Positions 46,630 to 54,564 of a stretch of DNA of 64,000 bases are shown one piece after another. The notes under the pieces are model-generated. The model searched no databases. It saw only the letters and a program-made list of their open reading frames with translations, and was not told where the DNA came from. Source of the stretch: Rhodopseudomonas faecalis (GTDB taxonomy: Bacteria > Pseudomonadota > Alphaproteobacteria > Rhizobiales > Xanthobacteraceae). Every line of letters begins with the position of its first letter. Within the stretch, counting starts at the first letter, position 1. The stretch spans positions 1 to 64,000 of the forward strand of contig NZ_QJTI01000013.1 in NCBI RefSeq assembly GCF_003217325.1. Reading direction: 5' to 3'. Both the position numbers and the translations under genes were made by a program.

Positions 46630-47802
46630 TCAGCCTTCGCCCCCCAGAGTCAGGCTCGTCCAATCCGGAAAACTGCCACGCTGCAGGATGGCTTGCACGA
46701 CACGGACAACAAGCTGATCGGCGAGATCGAGATCGACCTTGGACTTCGGCGGAAGCACACCCGAGTGGACCGCGTCCGACCGGGCTTTATATAGATGCTT
46801 CATCTCATCGAAGATCTTGGTGCGCTCGGCGGCGCCCTCACCCAAGAGCCAGGCAGCGCGACTGCCAATCTTATAGGCGATTTCGGTATTCGACGTTCCA
46901 AGATCGTGCATCAGCACGATTTCCGCGGCCATGCCCAAATCGAGAGCGCGGTCGACAGGATGGATTGCCAGCCGAGAGCGCCCGAGCCGGTCGATTGCAC
47001 GGGTAAGACTATCTCCCTCGGCGAATGCCGCGAGCTGCCCAAATACGGTCTTGATCATCGCCATGTCCGCTGGGAAAGCCACGAGCGGGTGAGCCGCAAA
47101 CGGACGGCCTGACATCGTGCCACCAGCCGACAGCAAGGCGCGGCGATCCGACAGAATTACCGACATCGGCAACTCGACCCCGCCGCTGGAGCCAAGCAAA
47201 CAGGCGAGCCGGAAACGGCGGCGGATTGCATCACGCGCCGATGAGGCGGGCTGTGTCATGCTGGTCCCGGCTGGCCCATTTGCGTCATCCGGTTGTTGCT
47301 CGAAGGCTGGCGTTACCTTGTAGGACTGGATGAGGAAGCCGGTTCCGGTGGGCATGCTCGGCCACGAATATCGCCAAGGGTAGTCGAAGGCACTGAAGAT
47401 GTCGGCCGCCGGCGGCACAAGGCGAACACCGTCGCCCAATTCACATGGCTCGTTGATTTCGATGCCAAGCACCGGAGAGACGTCCTCGTAGATCGCGGCA
47501 TTCCGCGCCACTTCGTCCGTGAACAGTGCAACGATGTCTTCCGGCGCTATTTTTTCGACGAGCCGGTCAATCGCCCATTCACCGAAGCGGCCCCCGACGA
47601 CAGAGCCACCGCCGTCACCACTGAACACCCAACACGTCGCGAAATCGGAGAACGGCTCCGCACGCGAGAGATATTGATCGACGCGGTGCTTCGCCTCGCC
47701 GCGCCAGAGTGAATAGTCGCTGCCGCGGTGAATCTCGGCGAGTTCTCCAGCGATCTCGCGCAGGAAGGCTACCGCGTCGGGTGTAGTGTCCGCTCTGCTC
47801 AT
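46630..47802 (-). CDS. HEPN-like (ApeA-type) protein
   Basis: 390 residues from the ATG at 47802, which overlaps the upstream stop (ATGA). The C-terminal ~120 residues resemble HEPN domains of abortive-infection proteins: a helical region (LGMAAEIVLMHDLG), then LLGEGAAERTKIFDEMKHLY and an Rx4H motif in ARSDAVHSGVL, the usual HEPN RNase signature. The N-terminal ~250 residues are not recognised and may sense the trigger. Encoded with an ART-like protein behind an AbiE pair. An RNase effector is inferred; no biochemical claim can be made. Confidence 0.65.
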   Translation of the reverse strand: MSRADTTPDAVAFLREIAGELAEIHRGSDYSLWRGEAKHRVDQYLSRAEPFSDFATCWVFSGDGGGSVVGGRFGEWAIDRLVEKIAPEDIVALFTDEVARNAAIYEDVSPVLGIEINEPCELGDGVRLVPPAADIFSAFDYPWRYSWPSMPTGTGFLIQSYKVTPAFEQQPDDANGPAGTSMTQPASSARDAIRRRFRLACLLGSSGGVELPMSVILSDRRALLSAGGTMSGRPFAAHPLVAFPADMAMIKTVFGQLAAFAEGDSLTRAIDRLGRSRLAIHPVDRALDLGMAAEIVLMHDLGTSNTEIAYKIGSRAAWLLGEGAAERTKIFDEMKHLYKARSDAVHSGVLPPKSKVDLDLADQLVVRVVQAILQRGSFPDWTSLTLGGEG

Positions 47803-48632
47803 TCCTCGTCCCACCGATCGCGGTTCACGTCGACGAAGCCGGCCGGGTAGCCCCGAGCCATGACGCCGAAGTTGGGCTCGCCTTCACTATGAACGGCGAG
47901 GATATGCTCAGGACCGAGCGGCTGATGTGTGTAGAGGTCGAACGCATGTTTGCCCGGCCGGCAGCCGAGCAACCGGCCATAAGTGGCAACCACTGCCTCA
48001 GCCGCCGAATAACCATGACGGGAATGGGCGAGCGGCATGGCAATCTCCAGGACACGCGGCCGACCGATCTTCTTCAGCATGTCCTGAAGTGCCGCGTCTC
48101 GCTGCCAGAAATAGGCTGACTCGCCGCCCCAGCTCTCGAGGAGCAATTCAACGCCGCTGTCTTCGACGTCGACGGGATGCGAGACCATCCAGAACTTGTT
48201 GGAGCGGGAGTCGAGCTGATCGCTTTGGTACGGGCTGTCGGCGAACAAGCGATCTGCGACCTTTTGGCTGAATGCGCCAGCAGCGACTTGCGCCGCGAAA
48301 CGTGATCGGATGGTGTCGAAGCTGGATGGATAAATGCCGCCCTGTCGAAGAGCGCCGACTTCCGCGTCGGTCAGGCGGGTATAGTGCCAAGCGCGGATCG
48401 TGCGGCCTTCCATCAGCCGCATGATATGCTCCTTCACCCACATGAACTCGCCCGCATAAGGATTCTCGGGATAGGGCATGGTGCGATCGGAGGCCTCACG
48501 CTCCAGCCATTGGCGGCGCGAGGTGAGCATGTAATCGCGGATGACATCTGTGTGGGCGTCGAGGTCGCCGCGCAACGCGCTGTCGAAGGTTTCGACGTCC
48601 CAGACGTCAATGATGGCGACGCTCTCGGTCAT
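47799..48632 (-). CDS. ADP-ribosyltransferase-like protein of unknown target
   Basis: 277 residues. Around 80-104 it reads RAWHYTRLTDAEVGALRQGG, the 'H-Y-T...L...G' start common to PARP/DarT-like and other small ART folds. Further on, LLLESWGGESAYFW could supply the catalytic-Glu strand. The start overlaps the abiEii stop by four bases and its stop overlaps the HEPN-type gene start by four, so three or four genes are translated as a unit. The ART call is a pattern judgement, not proven. It could instead be a structural relative without activity. Confidence 0.5.
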   Translation of the reverse strand: MTESVAIIDVWDVETFDSALRGDLDAHTDVIRDYMLTSRRQWLEREASDRTMPYPENPYAGEFMWVKEHIMRLMEGRTIRAWHYTRLTDAEVGALRQGGIYPSSFDTIRSRFAAQVAAGAFSQKVADRLFADSPYQSDQLDSRSNKFWMVSHPVDVEDSGVELLLESWGGESAYFWQRDAALQDMLKKIGRPRVLEIAMPLAHSRHGYSAAEAVVATYGRLLGCRPGKHAFDLYTHQPLGPEHILAVHSEGEPNFGVMARGYPAGFVDVNRDRWDEE

Positions 48633-49507
48633 GCCTCACTCCCGTTTCTTGCTACGATCCGCGCGCATGACGGGCCGACCAACCCCCAAACCTTTTCGAT
48701 GATCGATTCCAGCGAAACAGCGTCGAGTTCGAGCGATGCGGCGTAAGCGCGCCATTGCCGCTGCTTCCCTTCGTCGCCAAACATCTCGGCTGAGAGGCCT
48801 GGGGGGCATTCCTTCGGAATCGGCGTCCGCCGGCGCTCGAACGTCGCGCGGATGGCCGCATCCAGATCGTCAGCGGAAATGTCGATCGCGCGCGGGATCG
48901 CCCACAGGTCGTAATAATCCTTCATGCGTCCGTTGAGGACGCCAAGCGCCACCATGGCCTGGAATTTCTCGGCAATCACCGTGGCGGGCGGATAGGAACG
49001 AACCTGCGGAGCGGGAAAATCCAGCAGGGTCGGATAGTCGAGCCGCTGCGTCGCATCGGCCATAGCGTCTCCGAAGCCGATGTCGATTGTGACGGGGATG
49101 CGCGTTCTTTCGAGATAGGCAGCGGTCTTGATGCGAATGCCGCCATATTCCATCTCCTCTCGAATGACGGTCGCAGCGAGCGCATCGATGTCGAAGGCGA
49201 GTCCATCGTCGCTCGCGATCGCCATGATCTCTCCGAAGTCGGCAATCAGGCCGTCAGGATCAGCGTCCCCGTGTCCGAGAAAGTCCGCATCCCGCGTCAC
49301 CCGATTGTCGTCGGCCACCCAGACCGTGACCAGCATGCCGCCTTTCAGGACGAAGCGGTCCCGATGCGCTGAGATCGACAGGCGGTAGAGCAGCCGTTCA
49401 AGCGCGAACCGCACCAGCAGGATGTCGAAAGCGCGACCTTCTTTCCGGGCGATATTGAGCAGCCGGTCCTTGACCGACTTCGCCATATTCGTCGGTGCTT
49501 TAGCCAT
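48629..49507 (-). CDS. abiEii: AbiEii nucleotidyltransferase toxin (second AbiE)
   Basis: 292 residues. The nucleotidyltransferase core shows FVLKGGMLVTVW and RVTRDADFLGHG (GG...DxD) and VTIDIGFGDA as the third acidic strand. The MAKSVKDRLLNIARKEG start and VIAEKFQAMVALG... MKDYYDLW motifs are typical for this AbiEii subgroup. It overlaps abiEi by eight bases. It is a different subfamily from the copy at 23214, so the two pairs are not recent duplicates. Confidence 0.9.
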   Translation of the reverse strand: MAKAPTNMAKSVKDRLLNIARKEGRAFDILLVRFALERLLYRLSISAHRDRFVLKGGMLVTVWVADDNRVTRDADFLGHGDADPDGLIADFGEIMAIASDDGLAFDIDALAATVIREEMEYGGIRIKTAAYLERTRIPVTIDIGFGDAMADATQRLDYPTLLDFPAPQVRSYPPATVIAEKFQAMVALGVLNGRMKDYYDLWAIPRAIDISADDLDAAIRATFERRRTPIPKECPPGLSAEMFGDEGKQRQWRAYAASLELDAVSLESIIEKVWGLVGPSCARIVARNGSEA

Positions 49508-50120
49508 TGGAAGTGAGCGCCTCGATATAGGGTTGCATCACCTTCCAGGCGCCGCCGGCCTTCGCGGCCTGGGCGATAGCGCTCGGAGTTGCCTTGTGTT
49601 GCTGGAGGGCGGCGCGCAGACCTTCTATAGCGACTGATCGATCGACCAGTTTGGGGTTTCGGAACAGGTCGGCAAGAGTCTTCGGGATCGAATAGACCGG
49701 GACGTCGATGCCAGCGATCGCATGATGCTCGATGCCCTGGCGCAGATAGGATTCCGTGAAACGGACCATGCGCAGCGGCGGATAAGACTGCACGGGCGCC
49801 CAATCGCTCGTCCCGATCGCCATCCAAACCCGCCGTGGCATCTGGTCGGTCAGTCCATGGAAGGCGAGAGCCGATACCAGAGCGACCACGCCTTTGGGGA
49901 CGCGCATGGCGGCTTCGGCGAGGATCTGGTTCTCTTCGACTTCCGCGCCACGCTTCTGATAAACCCCGCGCGAGATACGCTCGACTTCACCGCTCTCGAC
50001 GGCGCGCGCGATCGTTTGCGCGCTGATGCCAGCCTCACGCAGTTCATGCGCGTGCATCATACTGCGCGCTTCGAGCAGGCTTCTGAGCTTCGCCTTTTGC
50101 GAATCTTGCGCCGAGGGCAT
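49500..50120 (-). CDS. abiEi: AbiEi antitoxin/repressor (second AbiE)
   Basis: 206 residues with an N-terminal winged helix (MMHAHELREAGISAQTIARA, SGEVERISRGVYQK) and the AbiEi C-terminal domain (VYSIPKTLADLFRNPKLVDR). It should repress its own operon and neutralise AbiEii. A 17-bp-arm inverted repeat covers its start codon, a convincing autoregulatory site. It heads the minus-strand run abiEi-abiEii-ART-like-HEPN-like. Confidence 0.92.
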   Translation of the reverse strand: MPSAQDSQKAKLRSLLEARSMMHAHELREAGISAQTIARAVESGEVERISRGVYQKRGAEVEENQILAEAAMRVPKGVVALVSALAFHGLTDQMPRRVWMAIGTSDWAPVQSYPPLRMVRFTESYLRQGIEHHAIAGIDVPVYSIPKTLADLFRNPKLVDRSVAIEGLRAALQQHKATPSAIAQAAKAGGAWKVMQPYIEALTSNG

Positions 50121-50170
50121 GTTACAAATCCTCTAATCGGCCGCGATCTTATCAGAGGTTTTGTCACATG
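50118..50170 (-). promoter_or_regulatory. Long inverted-repeat operator over the abiEi start (second AbiE)
   Basis: CATGTTACAAATCCTCT (50118-50134) and AGAGGTTTTGTCACATG (50154-50170) are inverted copies with 15 of 17 positions matching and a 19-bp spacer. The left arm includes the abiEi start codon. This is the expected layout for AbiEi autorepression. Confidence 0.75.
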
Positions 50171-50327
50171 TCATCCCCAATGCGATTTTCTGACGTATTT
50201 CAATCAGGTCGATGTGAACGAGCCTGGAGGGGAAAGCCTTCCCCTACGGCCGAGCCGAGGTCTCGGCCGACCCCTTCTACGGGGTGCCCCCGCAACGCCC
50301 CGAGAAGAGTGAGAGTGGGGATCGGAG

Positions 50328-50378
50328 ATCCATGACGGGTTGAGTGTCGAGAGAGAGGCTCCCGGCGCCCGTCATGGA
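50328..50378 (+). promoter_or_regulatory. Structured RNA leader A1 before the DUF932 gene
   Basis: TCCATGACGGG (50329-50339) pairs perfectly with CCCGTCATGGA (50368-50378) around a 28-nt loop containing TCGAGAGAGAGG and ending CGGCG. The Shine-Dalgarno GGAG (50376-50379) is part of the stem base. A leader of the same size and loop, with compensatory stem changes, stands before the parB-type gene (51696-51745). No terminator follows, so control of translation is the likely role. Confidence 0.6.
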
Positions 50379-50388
50379 GTTTGGTCTC

Positions 50389-51582
50389 ATGAACATGCAG
50401 ATTCTCGACGCCCGCCGCGACATGACCGGTGGCTACAAGGTGGATGTCAGCCGCGGCGAGCGGATCGGCCGCGTTTCTTCGGAATGGTTCTCGCGCCCCG
50501 ATGACGAGCGTTATCTTTCGCTGTCGGAGCTGGCGGATTCGGTTCGCAGGCGATCCGAGCGCAGCCGGACGCGCGTCGTCGAAACCGCGCTCATCCATGT
50601 CGAGGCGAGCCGCACCGATCCAGAGCGGTTGTCTCTCATCCTGCCCGGCTCGGACACGCCCGTCGCGCCGACCCATTGGAGCTTCGGCCAGCTCGCTGCC
50701 CAAGTCGGCGCTCCCGCCGCCTATCTGCGCCAGCTCCCCGCCGCACTTGCCGGCATCAACCTGCAATACGGTCTGTCCTCGCATCGGGCCGAGCAGATCA
50801 AGACCCTCGAAACCGACAACGGCCGGATCGAGCTGCGCGCCGTCACCGGCCCCGACTATGGCCGGATCTACGACCACGAGCTGGTCGAGGCGGTCCAGCG
50901 CATCGCCGGCAACGGCACGGGTGACACGCGCTGGAAGGTGCCCGGCGTGCTCGATTGGTCGACCGGCGTCTACAACCCCCGCGTTGACGTCACGAAGGAC
51001 ACGACGACGCTCTATGCGTCCGATCGCGACGTGTTTCTCTTCCTCGTCGACGATCTCAATCCCATCGAGGCCGGTCGGCTCCCCGACGGCTCGCCCGACC
51101 TCTATTTCCGCGGCTTCTACTGCTGGAATTCCGAGGTCGGCGCCAAGACGCTCGGCATGGCGAGCTTCTATCTCCGCGCGGTCTGCCAGAATCGGAATTT
51201 GTGGGGCGTGGAGGATTTCGAGGAAATCACCATCCGCCACAGCAAGTATGCGGCCTCGCGCTTCGCCCACGAAGCTGCGCCGGCGCTGCTGAACTTCGCG
51301 AACTCCTCACCAATGCCCTTCATCAACGGCATCAGGGCGGCCCGCGAACGGATCGTCGCGAAATCGGACGAGGACCGCACCGAATTCCTGCGCAAGCGTG
51401 GATTCTCGAAGGCCGAGACCGGCAAGATCATCGAGACCGTCCTGGCCGAGGAAGGCCGCCCGCCGGAATCGATCTTCGATTTCGTCGCGGGCATCACCGC
51501 CGTCGCCCGCGAAAAGACCAACCAGGACGCGCGGCTCGAACTGGAGGGCAAGGCGAAGAAGCTGCTCGACCGCGCCGCCTGA
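50389..51582 (+). CDS. DUF932-domain protein of ICE/plasmid backbone
   Basis: About 397 residues; the ATG at 50389 lies nine bases behind GGAG, while an in-frame ATG at 50374 falls inside the hairpin stem. DUF932 proteins, related to phage-plasmid LGT_TIGR03299 proteins, are abundant on mobile elements but have no settled function. Visible family segments are THWSFGQLAAQVGAPAAYLR and RAVTGPDYGRIYDHELVEAV. The block that follows (ParB, helicase, Toprim, DUF2493, DUF736) is a well-known alphaproteobacterial mobile-element set. Confidence 0.88.
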   Translation: MNMQILDARRDMTGGYKVDVSRGERIGRVSSEWFSRPDDERYLSLSELADSVRRRSERSRTRVVETALIHVEASRTDPERLSLILPGSDTPVAPTHWSFGQLAAQVGAPAAYLRQLPAALAGINLQYGLSSHRAEQIKTLETDNGRIELRAVTGPDYGRIYDHELVEAVQRIAGNGTGDTRWKVPGVLDWSTGVYNPRVDVTKDTTTLYASDRDVFLFLVDDLNPIEAGRLPDGSPDLYFRGFYCWNSEVGAKTLGMASFYLRAVCQNRNLWGVEDFEEITIRHSKYAASRFAHEAAPALLNFANSSPMPFINGIRAARERIVAKSDEDRTEFLRKRGFSKAETGKIIETVLAEEGRPPESIFDFVAGITAVAREKTNQDARLELEGKAKKLLDRAA

Positions 51583-51695
51583 TCGCCGTGAAGCCGGAAG
51601 CACGACTTTCCGTGTCTCCGGCTTTGCGCCTCCGTGCCTTTCCGTTTTCCCGATCCGTGGCGCTGCCCTCCAAGAGTGAGAGGGCGGCGCTTCGC

Positions 51696-51745
51696 TTCGT
51701 GACGAGTTTGGGTTCGAGGGAGAGGCTCTCGGCGCTCGTCGCGGA
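51696..51745 (+). promoter_or_regulatory. Structured RNA leader A2 before the parB-type gene
   Basis: TTCGTGACGAG (51696-51706) pairs along its full 11 bp with CTCGTCGCGGA (51735-51745), including two G-U pairs, around a 28-nt loop with TCGAGGGAGAGG and a CGGCG end. Compared with leader A1, stem pairs 4 and 10 change on both sides (A-T to G-C, G-C to A-T). The GGAG ribosome site overlaps the 3' base of the stem. Confidence 0.6.
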
Positions 51746-51754
51746 GTAACGAAC

Positions 51755-53905
51755 ATGGCAACCGCCGTTCAGAAGATCACGCTGTCGTCGTCGCGCGACA
51801 TTCCCTTCAACAAGCTGGTGCTGAGCCAGTCCAACGTCCGGCGCGTGAAGGCCGGCGTCTCGATTGAGGAGCTGGCCGAGTCGATCGCCCGTCGCGGCCT
51901 GATCCAGAGCCTCCATGTGCGCCCGGTCGTCGATGGCGAGGGCCAGGAAACCGGTATGTTCGAGGTGCCCGCTGGTGGCCGCCGCTACCGCGCGCTGGAA
52001 ATGCTCGCCAGGCAGAAGCGCCTCAACAAGACCACTCCCGTCCCCTGCGTCGTCTCGGCCGCCAACGCCGCCATCCTGATCGACGAAGTTTCGCTGGCCG
52101 AGAACATCGAGCGCGCGCCGCTCCATCCGCTCGACCAGTATCGCGCCTTCCAGACCATGCGCGACAAGGGCATGACCGAGGAAGACATCGCCGCCGCGTT
52201 CTTCGTCGACGTCAATATCGTGAAGCAGCGGCTGCGCCTCGCGTCGGTCTCGCCGGCACTGCTCGACATCTATGCCGAGGACGGCATGGAGCTGAAGCAC
52301 CTCATGGCCTTCACCGTGTCGCACGACCACGCCCGTCAGGAGCAGGTCTGGGAGCAAATCCGCAATAGCTGGCAGAAGGAGCCGTACCACATCCGCCGCA
52401 TGCTGACCGAGACGACGGTTCGCGCTTCCGACAAGCGCGCCGTCTTCGTCGGCATCGACGCCTACGAGGCGGCCGGCGGCATCGTGATGCGAGACCTCTT
52501 CGAATCCGACGACGGCGGCTGGCTTCAGGATGTCGGGCTTTTGGATCGCCTCGTCTCCGAGAAGCTCACGACCATCGCCGACGAGATCGCGACCCACGGC
52601 TGGAAATGGGTCGAGGCCGCCGTCAGCATTCCCTACGGCGTCACCCATGGGCTGCGCGAGATCAAGGGCGTTCCTCTCGACGTCACCGCGGAGGAGCAGG
52701 CCACGCGCGACGCGCTGCAGGAGGAACTCGACCGCCTGACCGCCGAATACGAGGACGCCGATGAGCTTCCGGACGAAGTGGATGCCCGCCTGGGCGAGAT
52801 CGAGGCGGCGATCGACACGCTCGACAACCGCCCGGTCCGTTACGATCCGGCGGAAATCGCCATCGCGGGCGTGTTCGTCAGCATCGATGCCGATGGCTCG
52901 CTCTCCGTCGATCGCGGATACGTCCGCCCCGAGGACGAGCGGCCGGTCGAGGTCGCCGATGACGAGGCACCGGAGGACGATGTCGATCCTGAAACCGGCG
53001 AAATCCGCACGCCTGCCGTCCAGCGCACCGTCATCACCATCGACGGCCAGCCGGTGCAAACCGAAGAGGAGGACGAGGACGACGGCCTGAAGCCGTTGCC
53101 CGAGCGGCTGGTCATCGAACTGACCGCCCATCGCACGCTCGCCCTCCGCGACGCGGTTGCAACCCACCCGCAGGTCGCCCTGACCATGCTGCTGCACAAG
53201 CTGGTCAGCGACACGTTTCGCCACACCGCGCCGACCGGCTGCCTCGAAGCCTGGGTCAAGCACCTCTATCTCTCCGGCCAATCCGAAGAGATGAAGGCCA
53301 GTCCTTCGGCGCAATCGGAGAATGCGCGTCACGAAAGCTGGGGCGACCACGTTCCCGCCGATGACGACGCCCTCTGGGATTGGCTGGAACAGCTCGATGA
53401 CGGCACCCGCCTCGATCTGCTGGCGCATTGCGTGAGCTTCGGGATCAACGCTCTGTTCGAGCGCCCGAATCCGCACGCCGCGTCCGGCATCAGCCGTCAC
53501 GGGCTCGACGTGCGCTTGGCCCAGGCGGATCGGCTCGCCGTTGCCACCGGGCTCGATATGGTCGCCGCAGGCTGGAAGCCGACCGTCGGCAACTACCTCG
53601 GACGGGTGACGAAGGGCCGCATTCTCGAAGCCGTGCGCGAGGGCGCCGGCGAACGCGCCGCGCAGCTCATCGGCCACCTGAAAAAGGGCGACATGGCCAA
53701 GGAAGCCGAGCGCCTGCTCGCCGACACCGGCTGGCTGCCGGAACCGCTACGGATGTCGGACGACACCGCGGCCATCGACGATCAGCCAGTCATGTCGGAG
53801 GGCGGCGACGAAGACCTCCCGGCATTCCTGGCCGAAGACGGAGAGGACGACGAGGCGAACGAGCCCGAAGACGACGAGCACGTCGCAATGATCGCAGCCG
53901 AATAG
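51755..53905 (+). CDS. ParB/RepB/Spo0J-type nuclease-domain protein, large ICE variant
   Basis: 716 residues. The N-terminal ParB domain (about 15-110) shows LVLSQSNVRR, the GGRRYRALE box and ENIERAPLHPLDQYRAF. A helix-turn-helix follows (MTEEDIAAAFFVDVNIVKQRL). The large C-terminal half is acidic and rich in Glu/Asp stretches (VEVADDEAPEDDVDPETGEI; tail DEDLPAFLAEDGEDDEANEP). ParB-type proteins bind DNA sites and use CTP in partitioning. Proteins of this length on ICEs are often stand-alone, without ParA, and may act in replication or regulation instead. No parA gene is adjacent. Confidence 0.9.
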   Translation: MATAVQKITLSSSRDIPFNKLVLSQSNVRRVKAGVSIEELAESIARRGLIQSLHVRPVVDGEGQETGMFEVPAGGRRYRALEMLARQKRLNKTTPVPCVVSAANAAILIDEVSLAENIERAPLHPLDQYRAFQTMRDKGMTEEDIAAAFFVDVNIVKQRLRLASVSPALLDIYAEDGMELKHLMAFTVSHDHARQEQVWEQIRNSWQKEPYHIRRMLTETTVRASDKRAVFVGIDAYEAAGGIVMRDLFESDDGGWLQDVGLLDRLVSEKLTTIADEIATHGWKWVEAAVSIPYGVTHGLREIKGVPLDVTAEEQATRDALQEELDRLTAEYEDADELPDEVDARLGEIEAAIDTLDNRPVRYDPAEIAIAGVFVSIDADGSLSVDRGYVRPEDERPVEVADDEAPEDDVDPETGEIRTPAVQRTVITIDGQPVQTEEEDEDDGLKPLPERLVIELTAHRTLALRDAVATHPQVALTMLLHKLVSDTFRHTAPTGCLEAWVKHLYLSGQSEEMKASPSAQSENARHESWGDHVPADDDALWDWLEQLDDGTRLDLLAHCVSFGINALFERPNPHAASGISRHGLDVRLAQADRLAVATGLDMVAAGWKPTVGNYLGRVTKGRILEAVREGAGERAAQLIGHLKKGDMAKEAERLLADTGWLPEPLRMSDDTAAIDDQPVMSEGGDEDLPAFLAEDGEDDEANEPEDDEHVAMIAAE

Positions 53906-53910
53906 CGCGG

Positions 53911-53940
53911 TGATGCGGGGCGGTTCCGCCGTCCCGCGCC
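53911..53940 (+). terminator. GC-rich hairpin behind the parB-type gene
   Basis: GCGGGGCGG and its near complement CCGCCGTCCCGC fold over two T. There is no T tract, so it may be a processing or pausing hairpin rather than a true terminator. Confidence 0.35.
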
Positions 53941-54000
53941 ATCCCTCTCCCAATTCCTCGCCCGGCCATGTGCCGGGCATTCTCGTTTCAGGAGCCTGTC

Positions 54001-54417
54001 ATGGCCGATTATTTCACCCATTTCTCGTGCCTGCTCGACGTAGGCACGCCCGAGAACGCCGCGCGCGCCCTCGATCTCTACAATGCGCTGTCCGAAGAAG
54101 GCGCATCAGAGGAACCACCTTCGGATGGATTCCTGCTCTCGATCCAGCCCGAGCATGGCGGCACGAATCTCTGGATGCGCGATGACGTCACTGGCGACCC
54201 CGAGCGGCTCATCCAGTTCGTGAAGCGCTGCGCCACCGAATTCGGTCTCACCGGGCGATGGGGTTTCCAATACGCCAACACCTGCTCGCGCCCGCGCCTC
54301 GACGGCTTTGGCGGCGGGGCACACGCCCTGGATCTGGCGACCGGCGAGACGATCGGCTGGACCTACACCACTGGCTGGCTCGCCGAGCTGCTCGACGACG
54401 GTATGCCCGGCGACTGA
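54001..54417 (+). CDS. Conserved ICE-backbone protein of unknown function
   Basis: 138 residues from the ATG at 54001, behind AGGAG. It contains ADYFTHFSCLLDVGTPENAA, LWMRDDVTGDPERLIQFV and GGGAHALDLATGETIGWTYT, a mixed alpha/beta pattern. Relatives occur between parB and the helicase gene on many rhizobial elements. I know no function. Confidence 0.8.
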   Translation: MADYFTHFSCLLDVGTPENAARALDLYNALSEEGASEEPPSDGFLLSIQPEHGGTNLWMRDDVTGDPERLIQFVKRCATEFGLTGRWGFQYANTCSRPRLDGFGGGAHALDLATGETIGWTYTTGWLAELLDDGMPGD

Positions 54418-54420
54418 ACG

Positions 54421-54453
54421 AAAAGCCCCCACCTCATGGTCGGGCGCTTTTTT
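54421..54453 (+). terminator. Probable rho-independent terminator
   Basis: AAAAGC at the left pairs with GCTTTT at the right, with CCACC/GGT inside and a run of T at the 3' end. It stands four bases behind the stop of the small protein gene. Confidence 0.6.
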
Positions 54454-54564
54454 CATGTCAGGCCCCTGAGAGGAAGAGGCCGGCCGGGACGAGGCGAGTC
54501 CGGGTGGTTCGAGAGAGAGCGCCGCGCGGGCTTGCCCGTTTTCCGCTCTCCCGAGGTTCTCGAC

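Noticed and set aside
50186-50195. TTTTCTGACG half-site near the second AbiE, matching the operator arm of the first AbiE
   Set aside because: No inverted partner with the same sequence is found; a 10-bp match alone can be chance.
54483-54564. Third A-type leader before the helicase gene
   Set aside because: It shares the loop-like TTCGAGAGAGAG, but I could not find the 11-bp stem or the ribosome-site arrangement, so it is not counted with the pair.
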